Of a stretch of 64,000 nucleotides of DNA, positions 9,347 through 18,183 are shown piece by piece. Numbering within the stretch: the first letter of the stretch is position 1; each line of letters opens with the position of its first letter. Origin of the DNA: Maribacter sp. 4G9 (lineage in GTDB: Bacteria; Bacteroidota; Bacteroidia; Flavobacteriales; Flavobacteriaceae). The DNA is taken from NCBI RefSeq assembly GCF_002742265.1, contig NZ_MDGL01000007.1, positions 148,506 through 212,505 of the forward strand. Direction: 5' to 3'. The translations under genes and the position numbers were made by a program. The notes beneath the pieces are model-generated. The model saw only the letters and a list, made by a program, of their open reading frames with translations, did no database searches and was not told the DNA's origin.

Positions 9347-11215
9347 TTACTTAGAGGGTGCCGTTGTTGCCTCTGCCTTTTGTTTTTCCTCTTCTAAAGG
9401 AAGGGCTTTCCCCAGATAAACCAACATAGAGCCTTCCTCAATATCCGTAAAATCCTTACTGAACGAGGAAATTATTTTAATGTCGCCATCCGGTGTTTTT
9501 ATGAACAGAGGAATTATATCGGCATCGGCCTTGGTTATTTCGATAAGGCCTTCATAATGTTCGGTGTCCTTAAGTTCAATCTCACGAATCGTTGGGTTCC
9601 TTCTTGCCGTTTCGGTAAGCTTTATAAAATCGTCCGTATGGGAGAACAATCCTTCCTTTGGGTTGTTTTCCGGGTCGTTCATTTCTTCCGAATCGACCAA
9701 GCGGAAGGATCCGTTTTCACCAAAATCCCCTTTAAACTTGTCAATGGCATATTTGTTAATGTCCGAGTTTCCTGTCAATGCCATAAGGTAGCCCACATCG
9801 TTGAGCTCAATATAATCTCCCAGGGAATCAGAATAAATATTGGCCCCAAACGCTTCCAGTCCTACTTTACGTGCCTTTGACACGTTGGTTTCATTGTTGT
9901 CCACTAAAACAACATGCCTGTTGTTCTCCTGTAGGTATCCCGCGATAAGCCTGGAGACCCTGGAGGCGCCAATAATCAATATACCTTCGGACTTTTTCAG
10001 GAAAACACCTACCAATTTGGCAAATAACCTTGCCGTAGTCGCATTCAATAGTACCGTTCCCAATACGATCATGAACACCAATGGCGTAATGTACTCAGCT
10101 CCGGGTTCCCCTCTGGCCAGCAGTTTAGAACCAAATAACGATGCAATCCCGGCCGCTACGATACCCCTAGGGCCTACCCAACTGATAAAAAGTTTTTCAT
10201 TGAGCTTTAGATTGGAGCCCATAGCGCTGAGGAACACTCCTAGTGGCCTAATCAGGAATACAATGGTAGCGAACAAAATTACGGTCTTCCAATTATAGAT
10301 AAGTTCCAGATCCGAGATGTTTATGTTGGCGGCCAATAGAATAAAAAGGATGGAAATCAAAAGGACACTAAGCGATTCCTTGAAGTAAAGAAGTTCCTTG
10401 ATGTTGGGCAAATCAATATTCCCCATGACCATGCCCATGACCACAACCGCCAACAGTCCTGATTCGTGCGCGAATAGATCGGATTCCACAAAAACCAGCA
10501 GCACCACGGAAAGGGAAACCACATTCAGAAGGTAATGTGGAATAAAATTCTTTTTTATGGCAAAGGCCAAACCATGGGCGAAGGTAAAACCAAAAGTAAA
10601 ACCAAAGAGCAAGATCTTTCCAAACTCCACCAATGCGGTCAATGTGTACGCCTGCCCCTCGCCTACGCTTATAAATTCAAAGACCAGTACGGCTGCCAAG
10701 GCCCCAATGGGGTCTATCAAGATACCTTCCCATTTCAAAACGGCAGAAATATCTTTTTTTAAAGGGATATTTCTTAGAATAGGTGTAATTACAGTGGGGC
10801 CTGTCACAATGATCAAGGCCGCGAAAAGAAAGGATACTTGCCAACTCAGGTCAAAAATAAAATGTGCCGCCAGCGCCCCTACAAAAAAGGTAACCAAACT
10901 CCCCAAAGTAATAAGCTTTGTGATGACGGGACCCGTATTTCGAATTTCAGACCTCTTAAGCGTCAAGCCTCCTTCGAACAATATGATGCTAATGGCAAGG
11001 GACACAAAATAATACAGTCCATCACCAGGAAACAACCCCTTTTCCCCGTTCCAAATAGGTTCTATAAGCTTTGAGCCATCCTGCGTATACAACGTGGAAA
11101 TAGGCCCAACTATTAGACCGATCAAAATTAAGGGAAGAATAGCGGGCAGTTTAAATCGCCATGCTACCCACTGCGCAATGATTCCAAGAATAATAATACC
11201 GGCAAGCTCTAGCAT
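9347..11215 (-). CDS. CPA-family cation:proton antiporter with C-terminal TrkA-N/RCK domain
   Basis: 622 residues. Residues 1-400 form about 12 hydrophobic segments of the Na+/H+ exchanger fold (GPISTLYTQDG, ILFEGGLTLKR, WVGPRGIVAAGIASLFG). A Rossmann nucleotide-binding domain follows at about 410-530 (ILIIGASRVSRLIAGYLQ), then a TrkA-C-like tail. The WVGPRGIVA motif is typical of NhaP/CvrA-type transporters. It should export Na+ or K+ in exchange for H+ and be gated by nucleotide or ligand binding to the RCK domain. Which ion it moves cannot be told from sequence. Confidence 0.9.
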   Translation of the reverse strand: MLELAGIIILGIIAQWVAWRFKLPAILPLILIGLIVGPISTLYTQDGSKLIEPIWNGEKGLFPGDGLYYFVSLAISIILFEGGLTLKRSEIRNTGPVITKLITLGSLVTFFVGALAAHFIFDLSWQVSFLFAALIIVTGPTVITPILRNIPLKKDISAVLKWEGILIDPIGALAAVLVFEFISVGEGQAYTLTALVEFGKILLFGFTFGFTFAHGLAFAIKKNFIPHYLLNVVSLSVVLLVFVESDLFAHESGLLAVVVMGMVMGNIDLPNIKELLYFKESLSVLLISILFILLAANINISDLELIYNWKTVILFATIVFLIRPLGVFLSAMGSNLKLNEKLFISWVGPRGIVAAGIASLFGSKLLARGEPGAEYITPLVFMIVLGTVLLNATTARLFAKLVGVFLKKSEGILIIGASRVSRLIAGYLQENNRHVVLVDNNETNVSKARKVGLEAFGANIYSDSLGDYIELNDVGYLMALTGNSDINKYAIDKFKGDFGENGSFRLVDSEEMNDPENNPKEGLFSHTDDFIKLTETARRNPTIREIELKDTEHYEGLIEITKADADIIPLFIKTPDGDIKIISSFSKDFTDIEEGSMLVYLGKALPLEEEKQKAEATTAPSK

Positions 11216-11575
11216 GGAATACTTTTTTGCTAAAAATAAGAATTAAACGGGAGTTGAGGACTAAATAATACCCAAATGGTACGTTAGAATCAACTTTTAA
11301 ATTCCTTTATTGAAAACCTATTTACAAAGCAATGTGAATCTTAAAGAAAAAAGCAAAAAATTACCGAACTAAATAATATTGTAGATTTTCACCTACAATT
11401 TGTGTTATAAAATACTCAAATTGAAAAATGCTTTATTATTTTTGCTGGCAAGACCCAAGAAGTAATAGAGAATTCATTTAGACTTTTCCTAAATCTTACT
11501 AATGACCGCTTAAACTTCACAAAGAGGATTTGTGAAATTATTTGGATACTTAACTACACGTAAGTACAGTTGCAA
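11216..11575. other. AT-rich divergent intergenic region
   Basis: 360 bp between the divergent antiporter and histidine kinase genes, with no plausible ORF. There is a short inverted repeat TTGTAG/CTACAA around 11380-11399, and TATTTTTG at 11437-11444 matches the Bacteroidetes -7 motif but lacks a clear -33 partner. Nothing else stands out. Confidence 0.5.
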
Positions 11576-14500
11576 ATGAAGTCAATATTAAAATCCTTTA
11601 AAAGTATTAACCTAGGTATACCTCAGTTTTCTGGGCTTTTGGTATTTATTTTCGTTTTTGGACTTACCACTTATTTGAGTTATCAAAGGTATCTTATTCT
11701 AAAAAGCTCCGAAGATAATGAATTGAGAAGACAGGCTTCCCAAGTAGAAAATGAAATAAAAAGAGTATTGGAACAAGGTTTTTCAAGTACTCAAAATTTG
11801 GGGTTTTTGATTGAAAACTATGGCGTTCCGGAAGATTTTCCAAAAGTTGCAAAATTGATTCTTGGTACAAATAGCAATATAGATGCCCTGGAGCTTGTTG
11901 ACAGTACCGGTCTTATCACACACGTTTATCCATTGGAAGGAAACGAAGTTTTGGGATTTAATATTTTAAGGGACCCCATAGGCAAAGAAGGCGCCATAAA
12001 AACAAAGGAAAAAGGAAGATATTATGTTACCGGGCCCATTAATTTAAAGCAAGGAGGGTCCGGTTTTGTCTGCCGTACCCCTATTTATGTCGAAAACCAA
12101 TTTGCCGGTTTTGCCGCAGCCGTAATTAGACTTGAATCCTTGTTGTCGGAAATTTCATTAAATTCTGAAGAAAATAAACCTTTTTCCTATCAACTTTACA
12201 AAACAAATCCAGATGGGTCTGAAAAAATGTTCTTTTCCTCAAAAAGGGAATTACCGGAAAGTGCCTCGAAATACTCCATCAGCGATAATAATGGTGAGTG
12301 GAAACTGAATGTGGTCTCGGACAAAAATCTTGATTTGTACGGTTTTTACGTTCTGGGAGGTCTTGGTCTAATTTTGGCCATTGTTGCTGGTTTATTTACA
12401 AAGCTTCTGTTAGAGCAGCCAAGAATCCTTCGTGAAAAGGTAAACGAAAAAACCCTTTTGTTAAAGGAAAATGAAAAAAAACTGAGGGCATATATAGAAC
12501 AGGCCTCGGACGGTATATTTTTGGCCGACTTTCAAGGGAATCTTTTGGAAGCAAACATAAAAGGGGTGGAAATGTTTGGTTATCCAAAAAATGAGTTACT
12601 ACAAAAAAATCTCAAAGATTTAGCAACAAAAGACGATTTAAAAAAGGTACCCTTACGATTTGCCGAAATAAATACTGAGCAATCTGTTCTTACCGAGCGA
12701 AAACTCAGAAAAAAGGACGGTTCCAGCTTCTATGGAGAAGTAAGTGCAAAAAAATTGAACGATGGCACCATCTTGGGCATTGTTAGGGATGTTACGGCCA
12801 GAAAAAAATTGGAGTATGCCGCAAATGAAAACCTGCAAAAATTTCAGAAAGCCTTTAATAGCCAAACCATAGGCGTGGCCATCTTTGATAATGAATTAAA
12901 ATTTACCGATGCCAATCAATACTTTTTGGAATTGCTGGATTTTCCCTTGAATGAAGTTATTGGAAAAAAATTCGAAGAACTAGGAATCATAATCGATGAG
13001 GAATCAAAGCGAAAGGAAGCCCTAGAGTCACTAAATAGTAGTGGGAAAATATTTTCAATGGAACTCATAGCCCGGCCAAAGGGGAAGGAGAAAATTTATA
13101 TTACAGCTTCCGCGGAAACGTACGAAGTAGATAAAAAAAGGTATATTCTGGCAACTTTTTTAGACAGAACTGAAGAAAAGAAGGTCCAAAAAAAAATCGT
13201 TGCAAGTGAAAAAAAATACCGCGAGTTGACTGAGCGGATATCAGATGCGTTCATATCCTTGGACAACCATTGGAACCTAACCTATATCAATGCTAAGGCC
13301 CAAGAATTAATACAAAAAAAGAAAGAGGAGCTTATAGGCAAAAATATATGGAATGTTTTTCAAAACACCATAAGTTCCAGTACACGCGGCAAAATTGAGA
13401 GTGCCTTAAAAAAGCAGGAATATGTTCATTTGGAACAGTTCTATCCCAGAAACAATATTTGGATCGAAAGCCACGTGTACCCATCACCGGAAGGTCTAAC
13501 GGTTTATTTTAGAGACATTACGGAACGAAAAATTTCTGAGGAGGAAAACCAAAAAATCTTAGCCGTAATTGGAAAAAGTCCTGGATTTATTGGGTTGACA
13601 GGTCTTGATGGACAGTGTATTTATCTCAATGAATCCGGGAGGGAACTTGTAGGCCTTACCTCTGAAGATACAATTTCCAATTTTTCCATTCTGGATTTTT
13701 TTCCTGAGAACTCAAGACAGATCATCAAAGAGGAGTACCTTCCCTTTGTTTTTAAAAATGGAGCCTGGAGCGGCGAAGGTTATCTAAGAAGTTTTAAAGA
13801 GGATAGAAATATTCCAGCGGCACTTTCCGCTTTCCTAATCAATGACAAGACTAGCAAGCCCATTGGCATAGGATCGGTAGCCTTTGACCTTACGGATCAA
13901 AAGAAAACGGAAAAGGAAATTCTTGATCTTCAGCACAAAATGGATGCTGCCATACGTATTGGTAAAATTGGTTATTGGAACTGGAATATTGAAACGGGTA
14001 TCATCGATTGGTCCGATCGGATGTATGAAATCTATGATGTTGCACCCGGAAGAAAGATCGATGTTGCCTTTTCCAAAACCCTGGTACACCCTGATGACCT
14101 TGAAATGCATGATGCCATTATTAAAAATAAAATTTCGCAAAGGGACAACAGTTCCTTTTCCTATAGGATTTTACATAGGGACCAATCCATAAAACATGTT
14201 CGGGTTCAAATGGAAGTGACTACGGATGCTGAGGGGGTGCCAATCGAATATCAGGGAACCGTAGTAGACGTTACGGAAAGGAAAGTGTTTGAGGAGAGGC
14301 TTGAAAAACAAAATGCCGAACTTATAAAGACCAATTCAGTATTGGATAGCTTCGTTTATAGTGCATCGCATGAACTAAGATCTCCTTTGGCATCCCTTCT
14401 TGGCTTGGTGGATATTATGAAAAGGGAAGAGCGGCACGATGTGGGCCTCCTCAATCTACAGATGATGGAAAACTCCATTACCCGGCTTGATGAATTCATT

Positions 14501-15010
14501 GGAGATATCATTGAATACTCAAGAAATAATCATGTATCGGTTGTGCCAGAAGAAATAAATTTTAGTACCTTAATAGAGAAAGCCTTTGCAGATTTATGGT
14601 ATTTAAAAAGCACACAAGACATTAAGGTTTATAAAAAAATAGAGGGGAAAACAGTTTTTTACTCGGATAAGAGAAGGGTTGTGGTCTTGTTGAACAATTT
14701 TATTTCCAATGCCATAAAGTATCAGGACAAGGAAAGAACATGCCCTTCCATTTGGATTGATATAAAAATAGATAGAAAAGAAGCTGTCATAAAAATAGAG
14801 GACAATGGAATGGGAATAGCAACGGAAAGTCAGGAAAAAATATATGATATGTTCTACAGGGCCACTTCAAAAGTAACAGGATCTGGAATTGGTCTGTTCA
14901 TCGTAAAGGAAATATTGGAAAAACTTAACGGAACGGTAACCTTGGACTCTACCGTGAAGAAAGGATCGGTTTTCACTTTAAGGCTACCTAATCTTTATCC
15001 TGCTGACTAA
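11576..15010 (+). CDS. Membrane hybrid-PAS sensor histidine kinase with CHASE-type sensor domain
   Basis: 1144 residues from the ATG at 11576; an in-frame TTG six bases earlier is less likely. TM1 lies at about 15-36, a periplasmic CHASE-like domain at 45-240 (VYPLEGNEVLGFNIL, TGPINLKQGGSGF, RTPIYV), TM2 at about 252-276, then about five PAS/PAC repeats (300-900; for example FLADFQGNLLEAN, GIVRDVTARKK, VVDVTERK). The kinase core has the phosphoacceptor H in SASHELRSPLASLLGL (HisKA) and the N, G1 and G2 boxes NNFISNAIKY, DNGMGI and GSGIGLFIVKEIL. It probably phosphorylates the single-domain regulator encoded directly downstream. The ligand is unknown. Confidence 0.93.
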   Translation: MKSILKSFKSINLGIPQFSGLLVFIFVFGLTTYLSYQRYLILKSSEDNELRRQASQVENEIKRVLEQGFSSTQNLGFLIENYGVPEDFPKVAKLILGTNSNIDALELVDSTGLITHVYPLEGNEVLGFNILRDPIGKEGAIKTKEKGRYYVTGPINLKQGGSGFVCRTPIYVENQFAGFAAAVIRLESLLSEISLNSEENKPFSYQLYKTNPDGSEKMFFSSKRELPESASKYSISDNNGEWKLNVVSDKNLDLYGFYVLGGLGLILAIVAGLFTKLLLEQPRILREKVNEKTLLLKENEKKLRAYIEQASDGIFLADFQGNLLEANIKGVEMFGYPKNELLQKNLKDLATKDDLKKVPLRFAEINTEQSVLTERKLRKKDGSSFYGEVSAKKLNDGTILGIVRDVTARKKLEYAANENLQKFQKAFNSQTIGVAIFDNELKFTDANQYFLELLDFPLNEVIGKKFEELGIIIDEESKRKEALESLNSSGKIFSMELIARPKGKEKIYITASAETYEVDKKRYILATFLDRTEEKKVQKKIVASEKKYRELTERISDAFISLDNHWNLTYINAKAQELIQKKKEELIGKNIWNVFQNTISSSTRGKIESALKKQEYVHLEQFYPRNNIWIESHVYPSPEGLTVYFRDITERKISEEENQKILAVIGKSPGFIGLTGLDGQCIYLNESGRELVGLTSEDTISNFSILDFFPENSRQIIKEEYLPFVFKNGAWSGEGYLRSFKEDRNIPAALSAFLINDKTSKPIGIGSVAFDLTDQKKTEKEILDLQHKMDAAIRIGKIGYWNWNIETGIIDWSDRMYEIYDVAPGRKIDVAFSKTLVHPDDLEMHDAIIKNKISQRDNSSFSYRILHRDQSIKHVRVQMEVTTDAEGVPIEYQGTVVDVTERKVFEERLEKQNAELIKTNSVLDSFVYSASHELRSPLASLLGLVDIMKREERHDVGLLNLQMMENSITRLDEFIGDIIEYSRNNHVSVVPEEINFSTLIEKAFADLWYLKSTQDIKVYKKIEGKTVFYSDKRRVVVLLNNFISNAIKYQDKERTCPSIWIDIKIDRKEAVIKIEDNGMGIATESQEKIYDMFYRATSKVTGSGIGLFIVKEILEKLNGTVTLDSTVKKGSVFTLRLPNLYPAD

Positions 15011-15020
15011 ATACGAATAT

Positions 15021-15085
15021 TATGAAATGAGCCATAACAAGTCTTGATACCCACTGAGATAGTTATTGGCGAATTGCATCTGACC
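15021..15085 (+). repeat. 65-nt leader repeat, copy B (upstream of the response regulator)
   Basis: Same length as copy A at 7456-7520, with identical 15-nt 5' and 20-nt 3' blocks. It begins 10 nt after the kinase stop codon and ends 24 nt before the response-regulator ATG at 15110. Both copies therefore occupy the 5' leader of a gene starting ATGAAAA, at nearly the same spacing. It also supports choosing 15110 as the regulator's start rather than the in-frame ATT or ATA codons inside the repeat. Confidence 0.7.
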
Positions 15086-15109
15086 TATGAAAAACAAAAA
15101 AATAAACAG

Positions 15110-15493
15110 ATGAAAATACTTTTAATAGATGATTCGGAAATTGATAACTACATCAATAAGGCCATAATTTCAAAATCCGAAATAGTGTCTGAAGTCATCA
15201 CAAAAACTTCAGGCAAAGAAGCTTTGGACTATCTCATCGATTTACAGGACGACGTGGAATCGGTACCGGAAATTATTTTTCTGGATATTCGCATGCCAGG
15301 CATGGATGGATACGAATTTATAGAGCACTTTAAAAACTTGCCAGATGCATTGAAGGGAAAATGCCGGGTCTTTGTTTTAAGCTCTTCCACAAATCCAACG
15401 GACGTTGCCCGTTCAGAAAGTTATGAAGAAATAGAAAAACATTTGGCCAAACCTTTAGCACACCATTCGATAGAAGAATTAATACGCCCCTAG
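15110..15493 (+). CDS. Single-domain response regulator (REC only)
   Basis: 127 residues from the ATG at 15110. The acidic pocket is at LLIDDSEID, the phospho-acceptor Asp in IIFLDIRMPGMDGYEF, the Ser/Thr switch in VFVLSSS and the Lys in HLAKPL. No output domain follows, so it works by protein-protein interaction or as a phosphorelay intermediate, as is common for flavobacterial regulators next to multi-PAS kinases. It is 99 bp downstream of the kinase gene with the leader repeat between. A longer reading frame upstream exists but runs through the conserved repeat and lacks a REC-like sequence. Confidence 0.9.
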   Translation: MKILLIDDSEIDNYINKAIISKSEIVSEVITKTSGKEALDYLIDLQDDVESVPEIIFLDIRMPGMDGYEFIEHFKNLPDALKGKCRVFVLSSSTNPTDVARSESYEEIEKHLAKPLAHHSIEELIRP

Positions 15494-15646
15494 CCATGGA
15501 GCGTTTCTTAAGTGCGTCCCGCAATGCCTAATAATGTATGAACCCTTTTCCCAAGCTGTGTCTAGCCGTTAAATTCTCATAAACTACCTGTTTTTCCTAT
15601 TCTTTTTAATTAATTTTCCGCATTTATACCATTACCCGATAGATTA

Positions 15647-16510
15647 ATGGACTTATATCCTATTGAGACAGGAAATTTTAAGCTGGACGGTGGCGCCATG
15701 TTTGGGGTCGTGCCAAAAACGCTTTGGCAAAGAACAAACCCGGCAGACCAAAACAATTTAATCGATATCGCAGCTAGAAGTTTGTTGATCCATGACGGTG
15801 ACAGACTCATCCTAGTGGATGCAGGACTTGGCAATAAACAATCCGATAAATTTTTTGGCCATTACCATCGTTGGGGCAATTACTCGCTGGAAACTTCCCT
15901 AAAAAAAATAGGGATGGCCAAGGAGGATATTACAGATGTCTTTCTTACCCATCTTCACTTTGACCATTGTGGGGGTTGCATCCAATGGAACAAGGACAGG
16001 ACAGGATATGAGCCTGCATTTGAAAATGCCCGTTTTTGGACCAATAAAAACCATTGGGAGTGGGCTACCAATCCCAATGCCAGGGAGAAGGCATCCTTTT
16101 TGTCGGAAAATTTATTACCTATGGAGGAAAGTGGCCATTTGGACTTTGTAGATTTTCCAAATGATTCATTATATAAGAACACATCTGAACTAGGGTTTGG
16201 CATCTATTTTGTAAACGGACATACAGAAAAACAAATGTTGCCTACGATTACCTTTAAAGGAGAAACGCTCGTTTTTGTTGCCGACTTAATACCAACGGTA
16301 GGCCATATTCCTTTGCCATATGTTATGGGCTACGATACAAGACCATTGTTGACGCTTTCGGAAAAAGAAAAGTTCCTAAATGAGGCTGCGGAAAAAAACT
16401 ATTTTCTTTTCTTTGAACACGATGCACACAATCAGCTCTGTACTCTCAAAAAAACCGATAAAGGGGTTAGGTTGGACCAGACCTATACTTTCGATGAAAT
16501 TTTCAACTAA
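15647..16510 (+). CDS. MBL-fold metallo-hydrolase, lactonase-like
   Basis: 287 residues. The metal-binding motif is THLHFDHCGG at about 103-112 (HxHxDH), with later ligands NGHTEKQM, VADLIPT and FFEHDAH. No signal peptide is visible, so it is probably cytoplasmic. Sequence style and length fit the AiiA/AttM-type N-acyl homoserine lactonase branch, but that branch also contains many unrelated esterases, so the substrate is left open. It stands alone, with a 153-bp gap upstream holding nothing obvious and a 24-bp gap to the S8 peptidase gene, with which it may be cotranscribed. Confidence 0.85.
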   Translation: MDLYPIETGNFKLDGGAMFGVVPKTLWQRTNPADQNNLIDIAARSLLIHDGDRLILVDAGLGNKQSDKFFGHYHRWGNYSLETSLKKIGMAKEDITDVFLTHLHFDHCGGCIQWNKDRTGYEPAFENARFWTNKNHWEWATNPNAREKASFLSENLLPMEESGHLDFVDFPNDSLYKNTSELGFGIYFVNGHTEKQMLPTITFKGETLVFVADLIPTVGHIPLPYVMGYDTRPLLTLSEKEKFLNEAAEKNYFLFFEHDAHNQLCTLKKTDKGVRLDQTYTFDEIFN

Positions 16511-16534
16511 AATTCACAATTAATTTAATAACAA

Positions 16535-18166
16535 ATGATACGTACAATCACTAAATCGTTCTTGGTATTTTCTTTCTTCACCCTAGTTGGTTGTGGTGGC
16601 ACAGGAGGCCTGATATTGACTCCTGTCGAAAATATTGATGCCGTTCCCTTGAAGGTTTCGGACCTTACCGAAGCAGAAAAGAAAAACTGGGGGCATTTGG
16701 ACCTTGCTTCGGACACGATTCCAGGCATGAGCGTAGACAAAGCTTATGACGAAATCATTAAGAACAAGAAAGGAAAAAAAATTATCGTAGCGGTTCTGGA
16801 TTCCGGAATCGACTTGGACCATGAGGATCTGGATGGGGTCATTTGGACCAATACCGATGAAAAACCCGGCAACAACAAAGATGATGACAACAATGGTTAT
16901 GTGGACGACATCCATGGGTATAACTTCTTAGGGGAGTCCTATAATGAGCAGCTTGAATATGTTCGAATGTTGCGATTGAACATTGGTGACCAAGCCACTT
17001 TGGCAAAGGCAAAGGCAAAACTGGACGAAGAATATGCCTCTGCACTACAGAATAAGGAACGATATGAACAGATTCTACAGGCAGTTAAGAGTGCGGACGC
17101 GGAGGTGAAGGCATTTTTGGGCAAGGAAACCTACACAAAAGAGGATGTTTCCGGTATGGAGGCAAGTACGGAGGCTATGCAAAGAAACAAGTCCATACTT
17201 CTTCAAATGTACAGCTTTAAGGACTCCATTCCAGAGGTGGTCGAAGAATTGGGAGATGGAATTACGTATTTCACGGAACAACTTAACTACAACCTCAACA
17301 AAGATTTTAACGGCAGGGAAATCGTGGGCGACAACCCTTATGATTATGGCGATACGGAATATGGAAACGGCAACCCCAGCAATAGGGTAGACGACGAAAG
17401 CCATGGTACCCACGTCGCAGGAATCATTGCAGCGGAAAGAAACAATGGGCTTGGAGCAAACGGTGTTGCCAACAATGTGGAAATTATGAGCATCCGGGCC
17501 GTTCCCAATGGGGACGAATATGACAAGGACATAGCTCGTGGTATTCGTTATGCAGTTGACAATGACGCTAAAATCATTAATGGCAGCTTTGGAAAATCCT
17601 TCTCTCCCAATGCGCAATGGGTCTATGACGCCATTAAATATGCCGCGGATAACGACGTATTGTTCGTGCATGCCGCAGGAAACGATGGTGCCAATCTTGA
17701 TGATCCCGCCAATCCAAATTATCCCAACGATCAAATAAACAATGGGGCGGAATTTGCCGATAATGTGATTACAGTAGGCGCCTTGGACCCTAAGTATGGA
17801 TCGGAATTGGTTGCCTCCTACTCCAACTACGGTAAAATCAATGTGGATGTATTCGCTCCCGGAACGGATATTTATTCTACCTATCCAAACAACGAATATG
17901 AATTTTCGCCCGGCACCTCCATGGCGGCACCAGCAGTATCCGGTGTGGCGGCTCTGATCTGGTCGCAATACCCCAACTTGAGTGCGAAACAAGTAAAGAA
18001 AATTATATTGAATTCGGGCTTGCCCGTAAAGACCAAAGTCATCTTGGGAGGTGACAATGCCAAAAGTGCCAATTTAAGTGAAATATCAACTTCAGGGAAA
18101 ATGGTAAATGCCTATAATGCCCTGATCATGGCTAGCAAGGTAAGTAATGGTCAACTACAACTGTAA
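16535..18166 (+). CDS. Exported S8 (subtilisin-family) serine peptidase, probable lipoprotein
   Basis: 543 residues. The N-terminus ends in a lipobox-like LVGCG, suggesting a lipid-anchored exported protein. The catalytic triad is visible: Asp in VAVLDSGIDLDHEDL, His in SHGTHVAGIIAAE and Ser in GTSMAAPAVSGVAALIW. A helical insertion of roughly 150 residues, rich in E, K and A, sits between the Asp and His motifs, longer than in plain subtilisins. It is followed 17 bp later by the M1 peptidase gene, and the pair probably form an operon for extracytoplasmic peptide degradation. Confidence 0.93.
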   Translation: MIRTITKSFLVFSFFTLVGCGGTGGLILTPVENIDAVPLKVSDLTEAEKKNWGHLDLASDTIPGMSVDKAYDEIIKNKKGKKIIVAVLDSGIDLDHEDLDGVIWTNTDEKPGNNKDDDNNGYVDDIHGYNFLGESYNEQLEYVRMLRLNIGDQATLAKAKAKLDEEYASALQNKERYEQILQAVKSADAEVKAFLGKETYTKEDVSGMEASTEAMQRNKSILLQMYSFKDSIPEVVEELGDGITYFTEQLNYNLNKDFNGREIVGDNPYDYGDTEYGNGNPSNRVDDESHGTHVAGIIAAERNNGLGANGVANNVEIMSIRAVPNGDEYDKDIARGIRYAVDNDAKIINGSFGKSFSPNAQWVYDAIKYAADNDVLFVHAAGNDGANLDDPANPNYPNDQINNGAEFADNVITVGALDPKYGSELVASYSNYGKINVDVFAPGTDIYSTYPNNEYEFSPGTSMAAPAVSGVAALIWSQYPNLSAKQVKKIILNSGLPVKTKVILGGDNAKSANLSEISTSGKMVNAYNALIMASKVSNGQLQL

Positions 18167-18183
18167 TATTGAATCTTAATAAA

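Noticed and set aside
15044..15109. An upstream extension of the response regulator.
   Set aside because: It lies inside the conserved leader repeat, and the REC domain begins with the ATG at 15110.
17075..17992. A 305-codon open frame on the minus strand inside the S8 peptidase gene.
   Set aside because: It is antisense to a gene with all catalytic motifs, has odd composition (Cys/Ile/Val rich) and no family resemblance.
18169..18183. A TTG start for the M1 peptidase.
   Set aside because: The ATG at 18184 gives a standard signal peptide beginning MKK.
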